This document shows positions 16,212 to 27,115 of a DNA stretch of 64,000 bases, piece after piece. A model generated the notes under the pieces. The model was not told where the DNA came from. It worked only from the letters and a program-made list of their open reading frames with translations, and did not search any database. The stretch covers positions 21,349 through 85,348 of the forward strand of contig JAHBUZ010000017.1 in assembly GCA_019637815.1 (NCBI GenBank). The letters run 5' to 3'. The position numbers and the translations under genes were made by a program. Position 1 is the first letter of the stretch, and every line of letters begins with the position of its first letter. This DNA is from Chloroflexota bacterium. GTDB taxonomy: Bacteria > Chloroflexota > Limnocylindria > Limnocylindrales > CSP1-4.

Positions 16212-18370
16212 GTCCGGGACACATCATCGGGGACGGGCCGATCGCTCGAGAGCCCGGCACGCCACCGAGGGATCGGGTTCCCGCTGCATCCGCTGACGGT
16301 CAGGATGGCCGCCGCGGGTCCGATCGCCACGACCGTGGCACACCGGCCGTCACCGTACCCGTTGACTGGGATCTCGGCCCGCCAGCTCGCGCCGCCATCC
16401 CGGCTGGAGGCGACCCAGGGAGCCGCTTCGAGCCCTCGCGCTCCGTAGCGGATCGAGCCGGCCACGACCACGGTCTCGTCACGCACGGTCACCCCGTCGA
16501 GCCGCAGGCCCACGGAGCCATCGAGGGTCCTGGTCCAGGAAGCACCGTCGTCCGAGGAGACCCAGACCTCGATGGGCGCGATCACCGAGCGCCCGAACGC
16601 CGCGACGACCCTCCCCGTGGACGTCTCACCGATGGACATCGTCGCGGCCCGACCGACCGGTAGCGCCGCCAGGGTCGTCCAGCGACGCCCGTCCGGGGAA
16701 CCGACCAGCAGGTCGGGGAGCGCCGGATCATCGGGTCGCGCGACACCCAGCAGCCGGGATGCACCAGCGGACACCGCCACGAGCGACGTCCCGTCCGGCG
16801 TCCTCGGCACGATCCCGGTCCACGTCCGCCCGTCGGTGCTCGACCACGCGAAGCCACCGGTCGTCCCGTCCCCGTCCGCGAGCGCGAACCATCGGTCGTC
16901 CGCCGCGACCAGCGAGCGCAGCACGAGGGATGTCGCGGGAGGCCGACCGGACGCCGCCGTGACCGTGGCTGTGGCCCATCTGCGCGCATCCGAGCTGCGC
17001 CAGGCCGTGAACCGGTCACCGCCCAGGCCATCGGTGACGATCCCCGCCAGGACCACGCGACCACCAGCCGTGGCGATCCGCGGCCCCCGGACGGCGTCGC
17101 GTCGGAGGGGTGCCGGGAGTCGAGCGTCGGTGGCGTCCCGCCAGCGCAGCCCGTCCCTCGATCGCGCGACACTCCACCCGCGCTCGTACGTCCGCTCGAT
17201 GACGATGAAGCCCGTCCGAATGGCTGCGGGCAGTGACGGCGTGACCGGTCGGTCGCGACGGAACGACTCCACCGCCACCAGCCAAGCCAACGGGTCCGGC
17301 GGCGCAGGCAGCGGCTCCGAGACCGACGCCACGGTGAGGGTGCCGTCGGCCGTCTCGTCACCGTCCGCAGCGGTCCGACACGCGACCGTGGCCGCCAGGA
17401 TCCGGTCCTCGCCCTGGACATCCACCGTGCCGACCACCGTCCCACCGACGGCCACCGACCACGACGTGCGATCCGGGACGGCCGCGAGGATGCCCGCGGG
17501 TCCCACCGTCGCGATGGAGCCGGCGAGCGGGAGCGTGCCCCACGCGTCCACGAGCTGGACCGCCTGGTGCGCACGGCAACCGGTCGCCTGGACGTCCAGC
17601 CGGACCGTGACCGTCGGCACGGGTGCCGATCCCGGCCCAGCCGGGTCGAGCAGCCGCGTCAGCTCATCGATGCCGAGGTTCGGTCCATCTCGGAGCCCCG
17701 TGATGTGCGCCTCACCCGTCGGGACCACCGCCGCTTGCGGGATCCAGCCCTCCGCGGCGGTGAGCCGCGAGACCGGCTGGGAGCGCAGTCCGTCCTCCAG
17801 ATCCTGGGTCGTCGACACCTGCAGCCACTCACCCTCGCCGAACGTGCGCACAAGGGTGAAGCCGATGACGACCACCGGGGACTCGATGTCGCGTATCGAG
17901 GCGATGAGACGGCGCGCCGGACGCAGCCGGACGGTCACGTCCGCGGTGTAGCTGCACGGATCACCCGCACAGTCCTCCATCGGCGTCCAGGTGAAGCCGA
18001 GCCGCTGTCCGTAGCCAACATCGCCGCCGCTCCGCCTCCCGTACTCGACACCGACACCCGTCACGAGCGACGCTGGTCCGGGGCCAAGGACCGGGTTCAC
18101 CGGGGGCGGGGTGATGGTCACTCGGAGCCGCAGGCGGTCGCCCTGACGCGTCGGTTCGGCCGTCCAACTCCCGGGCTCGGCAATCCCGCTGCCTCCCTCG
18201 CCCGTGTCGGCGTCCACGTCGTCGCCGAACATGCGCCACGACGGCTCGTAGCCGCCGATGTGGACCTGGAGGTCCGCGATGGATGGCGTGGCCGCCACGA
18301 TCGGCATCGGCGTGGCGGCCATGGCCATGCAGAGGGCCACGGTGGGTACGGTCCACCATCGGCGCCTCAT
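16094..18370 (-). CDS. Secreted BNR/Asp-box repeat protein (sialidase-like beta-propeller)
   Basis: 758 residues from ATG 18370. The signal peptide is MRRRWWTVPTVALCMAMAAT to VAATPS. The N-terminal about 330 residues are an unrecognised region with two Cys pairs. The rest holds at least six Asp-box motifs (SRDGLRWRD, SSDARRWAT, STDGRTWTG, SPDGRRWTT, SDDGASWTR, SRDGGASWR), typical of sialidase-type beta-propellers; no catalytic sialidase set is evident. The last about 40 residues (from DVSRTYIGQSIAAARSTL) are read from the antisense strand of Uma2 copy 2, so the original C-terminus appears replaced. Role unknown; surface binding or structural function is possible. Confidence 0.8.
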   Translation of the reverse strand: MRRRWWTVPTVALCMAMAATPMPIVAATPSIADLQVHIGGYEPSWRMFGDDVDADTGEGGSGIAEPGSWTAEPTRQGDRLRLRVTITPPPVNPVLGPGPASLVTGVGVEYGRRSGGDVGYGQRLGFTWTPMEDCAGDPCSYTADVTVRLRPARRLIASIRDIESPVVVIGFTLVRTFGEGEWLQVSTTQDLEDGLRSQPVSRLTAAEGWIPQAAVVPTGEAHITGLRDGPNLGIDELTRLLDPAGPGSAPVPTVTVRLDVQATGCRAHQAVQLVDAWGTLPLAGSIATVGPAGILAAVPDRTSWSVAVGGTVVGTVDVQGEDRILAATVACRTAADGDETADGTLTVASVSEPLPAPPDPLAWLVAVESFRRDRPVTPSLPAAIRTGFIVIERTYERGWSVARSRDGLRWRDATDARLPAPLRRDAVRGPRIATAGGRVVLAGIVTDGLGGDRFTAWRSSDARRWATATVTAASGRPPATSLVLRSLVAADDRWFALADGDGTTGGFAWSSTDGRTWTGIVPRTPDGTSLVAVSAGASRLLGVARPDDPALPDLLVGSPDGRRWTTLAALPVGRAATMSIGETSTGRVVAAFGRSVIAPIEVWVSSDDGASWTRTLDGSVGLRLDGVTVRDETVVVAGSIRYGARGLEAAPWVASSRDGGASWRAEIPVNGYGDGRCATVVAIGPAAAILTVSGCSGNPIPRWRAGLSSDRPVPDDVSRTYIGQSIAAARSTLEMSRIALPSAGSKPSRPRMSHSTVR

Positions 18371-18776
18371 GCTGGGACCCCCCGGTCGGGCAGGTGCCCG
18401 CCATCCTCGCCGCTCATCGGGGACCCGGACGCGCACCGCGTGGGATCGTTACAGCGCGGTCCTTCGCGTCCGGTGGCGAGGGGACGCAGGGCGCACCTGG
18501 GGAGGTTGCGTATCCGTGGGGGATGTGCATGCTCGCGCAGCGCCCTGCACGTACCACCATAACGACTGGTCTAGAAATGCGCACGCGGCGGGCACGCGCG
18601 CATCCGATGGTCCCTGTCGTGGGTAGCCCGCTCGGGTCGGCGCCGCTCCGCGCCCGCGGGACCACGATCGCCGGTGCACGATGCTGGGCAGCAGGGCCGG
18701 TAGGGGCCGACGGTCCCGGTCCACCCGGTACCTCGGTTTCGAGTGGCGGTCTGGTGAGCGCGTGTACGGTCCGGGC
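18371..18776. other. Intergenic region, nothing recognised beyond promoters
   Basis: About 400 bp upstream of the divergent BNR gene (minus) and the small gene at 18777 (plus). A TACGGT box lies at 18765-18770, 6 nt before ATG 18777. A more AT-rich patch around 18555-18590 could hold a promoter. No repeat, RNA gene or convincing coding frame was seen. Confidence 0.35.
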
Positions 18777-18980
18777 ATGTCCGTCGAGCAAGCGTCCGCC
18801 GTGACCATCGAGCTCCAGGGTGGCCCCCAGGACGGCGACCAGCTGACCGTGGAGGGGCTCATCCCGCCCGAGCGCCTGGCACAGCAGGACCAGGAACGCG
18901 GCTCCTATCGACGGCTGCGCGAGACCGGCCGACGCGCCTGGCTGTATCGCTGGGTGCCGCGGAGGGCCGGCCACCTCTGA
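18777..18980 (+). CDS. Small hypothetical protein
   Basis: 67 residues from ATG 18777, probably leaderless (TACGGT box 6 nt upstream). The pattern IELQGGPQDGDQLTVEG, then GSYRRLRETGRRAWLYRWVP resembles a type of small protein common in actinobacterial and phage genomes (GGPxDG near the N-terminus and a final YxW). Its function is unknown. The frame extends further upstream to 18681 but without coding character. Confidence 0.6.
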   Translation: MSVEQASAVTIELQGGPQDGDQLTVEGLIPPERLAQQDQERGSYRRLRETGRRAWLYRWVPRRAGHL

Positions 18981-19093
18981 CGATCCGCTCGCACGAGCAC
19001 GACCGCGCGAGGACGACCCTCGGCCACGCACCCGGTCCGTGGATCCCGCGAGGAGCGTCGTCGTCCGGTACCCTCCGAGGAGGAGGCACGACC

Positions 19094-19435
19094 GTGCATG
19101 AGCTGTCGTTGTGCATGCGGATCTCGGGCATCGTCGATCGCGCCGCGGAGGGGCGACCGGTGGCCGTGGTCCACCTCCAGGTGGGTCAGCTGCGGCAGGT
19201 GGTCCCCGAGACGCTCCGCTCCTGCTGGCGCCTCGTCGCGGAGGGGACGCCGCTCGCGGGTTCCGTGCTGGACGTGGAATCCGTGCCGGTGGCCGCGACC
19301 TGCCGCGACTGCGGCCACGTCACGACCATCGAGCAGGCGCTCATCCTGGTGTGCGCCGGATGCGACGGCACGGCGCTCGACATCACCACGGGTGAGGAGC
19401 TCCTCCTCACCGCGCTCGACCTCGCGGAGGTGTGA
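19094..19435 (+). CDS. hypA: Hydrogenase/urease nickel incorporation protein HypA
   Basis: 113 residues, the normal HypA length. The start is GTG 19094, which gives the invariant N-terminus Met-His-Glu-Leu-Ser that supplies the nickel-binding His2. The zinc site is two CxxC motifs, CRDC and CAGC (about residues 73-92). A strong AGGAGGAGG lies 7-8 nt upstream and a TACCCT box at 19069-19074 is a likely -10. HypA delivers nickel with HypB to [NiFe]-hydrogenase or urease maturation. No hydrogenase, urease or other hyp gene lies in this window. Confidence 0.93.
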   Translation: MHELSLCMRISGIVDRAAEGRPVAVVHLQVGQLRQVVPETLRSCWRLVAEGTPLAGSVLDVESVPVAATCRDCGHVTTIEQALILVCAGCDGTALDITTGEELLLTALDLAEV

Positions 19436-19436
19436 C

Positions 19437-20228
19437 ATGGGTCGATTCCATCGACACGAGGACGGCACGGAGCACACGCACACCGACCACGAGCACCCGC
19501 ACGACGGCGGGGACCACTCCGGGTATGCCACCGGCCCGGAGCGTATCGCCGTCCTGGAGCGGATCTTCGACGAGAACGACCGGCAAGCCGCGCGCAACCG
19601 CCAGCGCCTGGACGCGGCGCACGTGGTCGCCATCAACCTCATGTCCTCGCCGGGTGCCGGCAAGACGGCGATCCTGGAGCGGACCTTCGCCCGGCTGGAC
19701 GCCGGTCGGATCGGGGTCATCGAGGGCGATATCGAGACCTCCATCGACGCGGACCGCCTGGCCGCCGCGGGCGCCCGGGTCTCGCTCCTCAACACCGCGA
19801 ACGGGTTCGGCGGCGAGTGCCACCTGGACGCGCCCATGGTCGCCAACGCCCTGGACCGGCTGGACCTCGACGGCCTGGACATGGTGTTCGTGGAGAACGT
19901 GGGCAACCTGGTGTGCCCCGCCGAGTTCGACGTGGGCGCCCACCACAGCGCGATGGTCGCCTCCGTCACCGAGGGCGAGGAGAAGCCGCTCAAGTACCCG
20001 GTCATGTTCCGGGCGTCGGAGGTCGTGCTGGTCAACAAGGTGGACCTGCTGCCCTACCTCGACTTCGACCTCGCGCTGTTCGAGCGCAACCTGGCCCAGG
20101 TCAACCCGGCCGCCACGGTCATCCGGCTGAGCGCACGCACCGGCGAGGGGCTCGACGCCTGGCTGGACTGGATCCGGAGCCGGATCACGGTGACGAGCGA
20201 ACTGAACACACGTTCCACGTTCGCTTGA
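19437..20228 (+). CDS. hypB: Hydrogenase nickel incorporation GTPase HypB
   Basis: 263 residues from ATG 19437, one base after the hypA stop. The N-terminus is His/Asp-rich (MGRFHRHEDGTEHTHTDHEH), a nickel-storage region. The SIMIBI GTPase motifs follow: P-loop SSPGAGKTAI, switch region GDIETSIDADRL, metal-site NTANGFGGECHLDAPM with Cys and His, FVENVGNLVCPAEFDVG and NKVDLLPYL. It hydrolyses GTP to insert nickel with HypA. The pair forms a two-gene unit. Confidence 0.95.
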   Translation: MGRFHRHEDGTEHTHTDHEHPHDGGDHSGYATGPERIAVLERIFDENDRQAARNRQRLDAAHVVAINLMSSPGAGKTAILERTFARLDAGRIGVIEGDIETSIDADRLAAAGARVSLLNTANGFGGECHLDAPMVANALDRLDLDGLDMVFVENVGNLVCPAEFDVGAHHSAMVASVTEGEEKPLKYPVMFRASEVVLVNKVDLLPYLDFDLALFERNLAQVNPAATVIRLSARTGEGLDAWLDWIRSRITVTSELNTRSTFA

Positions 20229-20260
20229 TTCCTCGGCGGACGGTATCTGACGATAGGCGA

Positions 20261-20383
20261 ATGACTTCGCGTGATCCCTCGGCGGACCTGTACCTCGAGC
20301 ACTCGCTGTCACGCGAGATCGAGGAACGGCTCGACGCCTGGACGGCCCCGGTCGCGGCAGACCCACACGACCACCCGACCTGA
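20261..20383 (+). CDS. Possible small ORF, 40 residues
   Basis: ATG 20261 opens a 40-residue frame (MTSRDPSADLYLEHSLSREI, then a His/Asp-rich end). It is 32 nt downstream of hypB. There is no good ribosome-binding site, but the composition (amphipathic helix LEHSLSREIEERLDAW) is protein-like. It could be a small accessory protein or chance. Confidence 0.3.
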   Translation: MTSRDPSADLYLEHSLSREIEERLDAWTAPVAADPHDHPT

Positions 20384-20516
20384 CCAAACTCAAGCCAGTC
20401 ACCGAGGCCGGCATCGGGAGGTCAGACCTTCCCTCCCTAGGCCTACCGTGCGGGGTTGCCGCCAGCCTCGCGAATGCCGCAAGATGAGAGCCTGCCTAGG
20501 AGGAGGTTCTACCGGT

Positions 20517-20978
20517 ATGAGACGAAGGGTACTGTCGATGGCATGCGCCATGGCACTGGCTAGCACCCTGACCTTGGGAGCTGCACCGACTTCTGCGGCC
20601 GGCTCCTACCAAGTGACGGTCCGGAAGAACGTCTGCACGACCTCGGGCGGGAAGTTCGGCTACGGCAAGGTGGCCCTCAAGCTGCGCGGATACGAGCACG
20701 GATCGACCCCCGTGAACTACATGAGGGCCCGGGGTGAACTCCAGCGATGGGACGGCTCCAAGTGGAAAGTCGTAGCCCGGAGCGCGTGGATGACCAGCAA
20801 GTCGTTCCCGGCGAACAGCGATTCCTACTACGTAACGTTCGGCCGTACGGGCTGGCACATCGGCCCTGCGGCGCGTAACTACTACCACCGCGTCCGTGGG
20901 GTCGTGCAGTTCTGGGACAAGCGGTCCGGACCCGACAAGCTGGTGCGGACGATCCGCAAGGTCAGCAAGTCCTGCTAA
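20517..20978 (+). CDS. Small secreted protein of unknown function
   Basis: 153 residues from ATG 20517 with a strong AGGAGGAGG about 11 nt upstream. The signal peptide is MRRRVLSMACAMALASTLTL then GAAPTSAAGS. The mature domain (about 120 residues) begins near VCTTSGG and ends KSC, giving one likely disulfide between its ends, with Tyr/Trp-rich strands (ELQRWDGSKWKVVARS, YYHRVRGVVQFWD). The overall plan resembles the secreted protein at 9553-10131. No known family recognised. Confidence 0.75.
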   Translation: MRRRVLSMACAMALASTLTLGAAPTSAAGSYQVTVRKNVCTTSGGKFGYGKVALKLRGYEHGSTPVNYMRARGELQRWDGSKWKVVARSAWMTSKSFPANSDSYYVTFGRTGWHIGPAARNYYHRVRGVVQFWDKRSGPDKLVRTIRKVSKSC

Positions 20979-21348
20979 GAGATCACCCGCTGTGCAGTCG
21001 GCCCGGGGACCGATCGGTCATGACCAAGCCACGTCGTGGTACCTGATGGTGGCCCGGGACGCTCTGGGTCGGGCCTAAGGGCCTTCCGTTCCGGTGTCCG
21101 GGAAGCGCGGCCCGCTCTCAGGGCGCCCGCCTGCCTCTGACCGGGTCCATAGTGACTCCTGTCCGGGCAGGAGCTGTGGACTCACGAACCGCACCTCCTC
21201 GCGGAACTGCTCATGGCGAGCTGAACGATGCGTGTCGTCCTCGGAGGGCGATGCGGGACCCTGCTACACCACTTGACGGTAGGTGACCGGCGGCTCAGGT
21301 GGTACGCACCATGTCGAAGGGGCCCTCCCGGATACCCGGAAGGGCCGT
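20979..21348. other. Intergenic stretch upstream of the relict element, nothing recognised
   Basis: 370 bp without a supported gene; short frames here have no coding character. The last about 50 bp (from 21299) are an imperfect duplicate of the sequence downstream of tRNA-Gln, including a copy of its terminator hairpin (21321-21331 with 21335-21346). Confidence 0.5.
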
Positions 21349-21383
21349 ATTCGTGCTCAGGAAGCTGGCTGGCGAGGAAGGAT
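21349..21383. repeat. Left attachment-site repeat (tRNA-Gln 3' end copy)
   Basis: This 35-bp sequence is identical to 23007-23041, which contains the 3' end of tRNA-Gln (CCA, discriminator, acceptor strand and part of the T arm) plus 17 bp beyond. Similarity continues imperfectly leftwards for about 50 more bp. It marks the left end of an integrated element. Confidence 0.85.
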
Positions 21384-21618
21384 CGCCGCGATCCTTGGGA
21401 TACCCGTCCCACTGGCGGCGGTCGTCGGCACCGTGGTCGCTGGCGTGGTCGTCATGGCCTACCTGCAGGGCCGAGACAAGGGGCGAGCCGAAGACCAGGC
21501 GAACAGTCAGCCCGGAGACACAGGCGCAAGCGGTGAGGCCGCGTCGTGGCACCTGACGGCGGCTCCAGGATGCTCCGAGAGGTGCTCGGGAGCGCGGCCT
21601 CGGCGCCAGGGTACCTGA
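21384..21618 (+). pseudogene. Possible truncated small membrane protein cut at the left attachment site
   Basis: The frame running through 21384-21618 contains a strong transmembrane segment (ILGIPVPLAAVVGTVVAGVV, residues just after the repeat) followed by a charged stretch GRDKGRAEDQ. Upstream of the repeat the same frame has no coding character. It looks like the 3' part of an element gene whose beginning was lost, but it may be chance. Confidence 0.3.
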
Positions 21619-21639
21619 GGACTCTTACCGGCGGCTTAT
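21608..21639 (-). promoter_or_regulatory. Orphan GTAAG-type direct-repeat promoter
   Basis: On the minus strand ATAAG (21635-21639) and GTAAG (21624-21628) lie 11 bp apart, followed by exactly 10 nt and TACCCT (21608-21613). This is the same spacing as at the three Uma2 genes. No start codon follows at +6 (GAG is there instead), so the downstream gene was lost or the transcript is non-coding. Confidence 0.4.
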
Positions 21640-21676
21640 ACGCTGCCTGCTCATCGGCGGAGCTTCGGGGTCGAGG

Positions 21677-22531
21677 CTAGCGCCTGCCGGTCAGCTTGAG
21701 CGTCCAGGGGCAGCTCGAGATGACCTTGAGGTGGTTCCGGCCTGCGCCCACGTCGTAGGTCACGTCGGCGTTCCTCGTGAGGGTGCGTCGCCCGGAGAAG
21801 AACAGATCGAACTCGTCGATGGACTCGCGGCTGGACCCTGAACCGAAGTACACACCGGTCACGCAGCCGATGGAGTGGGTCGCGCGAACGGTGAAGCGAG
21901 CCCTGACGTCGTCGGCTGCTGGCAGCCGGATGAAACGGTCGTCGGCGCCGCTACCCCGATACGTCCGCGTCCAAGGCGGGAGAACGCATCCGATGTCGTC
22001 GATGTCCGCCCATTCGGCGCCCTCTTCGTCGGTCTCGATGACGAAACGGGCGACCTTGCCTGCGCCGAGCGCCTTGGTCCGGCGCAGCGTCACGTGGTCG
22101 ACGAAATCCTCCTCGCCATCCTCGATGTCCACTTCGACCTCCAGTCCGTTCGGACAACCCTTGTCCGCTCGCACTGCCAGGCCCCAGCATCTGGTGGCCG
22201 AGGCCGAGCATTCGTACTCGCCGTCGGAGAGCCACCGCCACGACAGGTTGGCGTTCTCCCTCTCCCACACTGGCGATGCAGTAGGCATGGCGGACGGAGT
22301 CGGTTCCGGCGCGAGATCGCTCCGAGTGCAAGCATCCACGACCAGCAGCACTCGGACGGTGCGGTCCAGGATGCCGCGGACGAGCGGTGCAGACGTCATC
22401 GGTGCGTCTGTACCGGAGATGAAGACGCATAGCACGCGTACCGGCGACGGGCTTGGTCGCGCCTCCTGCGCCGCCGCCGCGGGCACGACCATCATCCCCG
22501 CTAGCAGGATCGCCACTGCCAGTCGTCGCAT
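21677..22531 (-). CDS. Secreted protein of unknown function (cargo of relict element)
   Basis: 284 residues from ATG 22531, chosen over GTG 22537 because AGGAG lies 5 nt upstream of the ATG. The signal peptide is MRRLAVAILLAGMMVVPAAA then AQEARPS. A Pro/Ser/Thr-rich linker (PEPTPSAMPTASP) separates an N-terminal stretch from a Cys-rich central part (ECSASATRCWG, KGCPNGLEVEV). The C-terminal half is a beta-sandwich-like domain ending SCPWTLKLTGRR. No family recognised. It is the only intact gene between the attachment repeats. Confidence 0.7.
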   Translation of the reverse strand: MRRLAVAILLAGMMVVPAAAAQEARPSPSPVRVLCVFISGTDAPMTSAPLVRGILDRTVRVLLVVDACTRSDLAPEPTPSAMPTASPVWERENANLSWRWLSDGEYECSASATRCWGLAVRADKGCPNGLEVEVDIEDGEEDFVDHVTLRRTKALGAGKVARFVIETDEEGAEWADIDDIGCVLPPWTRTYRGSGADDRFIRLPAADDVRARFTVRATHSIGCVTGVYFGSGSSRESIDEFDLFFSGRRTLTRNADVTYDVGAGRNHLKVISSCPWTLKLTGRR

Positions 22532-22663
22532 CCCCACTCCTCTGCCGTGTGTCGTCGAGGCGTCATCCTAGCGAACCGCCATGGCTACCACCCAGTGACC
22601 GGCATCGTGGAGACAGACGCGCTCGTGGCTCATCGCCGCCGTACCCCGCCCGAGCGGGCGTAG

Positions 22664-22689
22664 GACCTGGACAGGTACCTGTCCAGGTC
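22664..22689. repeat. Perfect 26-bp palindrome
   Basis: The half-site GACCTGGACAGGT at 22664-22676 is followed immediately by its exact reverse complement at 22677-22689. A shorter inverted repeat (CGCCCG-AG-CGGGCG, 22648-22661) is directly upstream. The palindrome lies at the 5' edge of the integrase remnant. It could be an operator, a recombinase site or a deletion junction. Confidence 0.8.
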
Positions 22690-22930
22690 GCGACCGATGG
22701 CCACGGGGTCGGTGCCCACGCCGGCCTGGGCCGGGCTACCCCGGCAGTCGTTCCACCAGCTCCGGCACGGGTACGCGACCCTGATGCTGGAGGCGGGCGA
22801 GGAGCTGGCGAACGTGTCCAAGGTGCTCGGGCACTCGACGTTCGCCACGAGCGTGGACTTCTACGGCCACCTCACGCCGACCATCAGCCGCAAGGCGGCC
22901 GACCGGATGCGGGGCATCCTGGCGGGCTGA
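22664..22930 (+). pseudogene. Tyrosine recombinase/phage integrase, C-terminal fragment
   Basis: Open after a TAG at 22661-22663 and ending TGA at 22930; 77 residues from ATG 22697. Box II of the tyrosine recombinases is intact: FHQLRHGYATLMLEAG (HxxR), VSKVLGHSTFATS (LGH) and VDFYGHL with the nucleophilic Tyr. The N-terminal DNA-binding domain and the first catalytic Arg are missing; a full integrase is 350-450 residues. It lies about 75 bp from the tRNA-Gln attachment repeat. Non-functional on its own. Confidence 0.85.
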
Positions 22931-22977
22931 ATGGCGCCGCCCCAGGTGATACGCGCGGTGGTACGCCACCATGACGA

Positions 22978-23005
22978 AGGCCCCTCCGGTCGCCCGGAAG
23001 GGCCT
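22978..23005 (-). terminator. Hairpin terminator downstream of tRNA-Gln
   Basis: 22978-22989 (AGGCCCCTCCGG) pairs with 22994-23005 (CCGGAAGGGCCT) with a 4-nt loop and one mismatch. It lies 19-46 nt past the tRNA CCA end on the minus strand, as expected for a tRNA terminator, although the U-run is weak. A diverged copy exists at the left attachment site. Confidence 0.6.
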
Positions 23006-23006
23006 C

Positions 23007-23041
23007 ATTCGTGCTCAGGAAGCTGGCTGGCGAGGAAGGAT
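23007..23041. repeat. Right attachment-site repeat inside tRNA-Gln 3' end
   Basis: Identical 35-bp partner of 21349-21383. It covers the tRNA 3' end from the T arm outward, so the tRNA remains complete after integration. Confidence 0.85.
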
Positions 23042-23098
23042 TCGAACCTTCAATCCCCTGATCCAGAGTCAGGTGCCTTACCGTTAGGCCACTCGCCA
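23024..23098 (-). tRNA. tRNA-Gln (anticodon CUG)
   Basis: Reading the minus strand, a 7-bp acceptor stem TGGCGAG/CTCGCCA, D arm GCC-GGC, anticodon stem CCTGA/TCAGG with loop CTCTGGA (anticodon CTG) and T arm GAAGG-TTCGAAT-CCTTC form a complete cloverleaf with discriminator G and an encoded CCA at 23024-23026. It decodes CAG. The glutaminyl-tRNA synthetase that would charge it is at 56464-58164. The 3' end is an integration site. Confidence 0.95.
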
Positions 23099-23205
23099 GC
23101 GGGGTCCGCCGTGGACGGATGAAGAGTCTACCGCGCACGGCGCGATGCGGCATGCCGCATCGCGGTCGCGGCGACCAGGGTGGTGTCGTGTGGGAGGATG
23201 GCGAC

Positions 23206-26539
<3,334 letters not shown>

Positions 26540-26547
26540 CCCTCGCC

Positions 26548-26907
26548 GTGACCGTGCGGATCGCCCGCGCGTACGATCCGCCGGGGCCCGATGACGGTCA
26601 TCGGGTGCTCGTCGATCGCGTCTGGCCGCGTGGGCGGTCGAAGGAGGCGTTGCGCCTCGACTCGTGGGATCGGGACATCGCGCCCAGCGACGAGCTGCGG
26701 CACTGGTTCGGTCATGACCCGGCGCGCTGGGACGAGTTCCAGCAGCGCTATCGGGCGGAGCTGTCGACGCCCGCGATGCAGGCACGCGTCGATGCGCTGG
26801 TGGCGATCGCGAGGTCGGGCACGCTGACCCTCGTGTACGGCGCGACGGACCGCGAGCACAACCAGGCCGTGGTGCTGGCGGAGGTGATCCGGGAGGCCGC
26901 CGGGTAG
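26548..26907 (+). CDS. DUF488 family protein
   Basis: 119 residues from GTG 26548, 8 nt after argG. The family pattern is clear: RAYDPPGPDDGHRVLVDRVWPRG, LDSWDRDIAPSDELRHWFGHDP, and the C-terminal LTLVYGATDREHNQAVVL. DUF488 proteins are about 120 residues and of unknown function. Probably co-transcribed with argG. Confidence 0.9.
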   Translation: MTVRIARAYDPPGPDDGHRVLVDRVWPRGRSKEALRLDSWDRDIAPSDELRHWFGHDPARWDEFQQRYRAELSTPAMQARVDALVAIARSGTLTLVYGATDREHNQAVVLAEVIREAAG

Positions 26908-27115
26908 TCCACGCCAGGTGATCACGGACGGGATGCCAACACCGATCGATCGCCAGCCTGCGGGGCTTGGGCGACGCCGTTGACGGGTGTCGCGCGATAC
27001 CATCAGCGACGACGCACGGCAGCGTCGATCGACCACATCGTTCGGCACGGAGCGAGACGGGCGGCCTGGGTCCGACCCGGTCGCCCTCCGGGCCTGGATG
27101 AACGGTGGAGGTAGC
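26908..27115. other. Intergenic region before toxin-antitoxin pair
   Basis: About 200 bp with no supported gene. GGTGGAGG at 27104-27111 is the ribosome-binding site of the antitoxin gene. The open frame from 26987 reads through but has no protein-like character until ATG 27116. Confidence 0.4.

Larger units (their letters stand above)
21349..23041. mobile_element. Decayed integrative element at tRNA-Gln (about 1.7 kb)
   Basis: Bounded by the 35-bp direct repeats 21349-21383 and 23007-23041, with an intact tRNA-Gln on the right and a tyrosine-recombinase C-terminal fragment (22664-22930) just inside, pointing to the tRNA. Tyrosine integrases commonly use tRNA 3' ends as attachment sites and lie next to them, so this is a classic genomic-island layout. 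Only about 1.7 kb remains, holding one secreted-protein gene, a truncated membrane ORF and the integrase remnant, so the element has lost most of its content and is presumably immobile. Confidence 0.75.

Noticed and set aside
16572..17951. 459-codon plus-strand frame opposite the BNR-repeat gene
   Set aside because: Ser/Thr/Arg-rich shadow; the minus strand has a signal peptide and Asp-box repeats.
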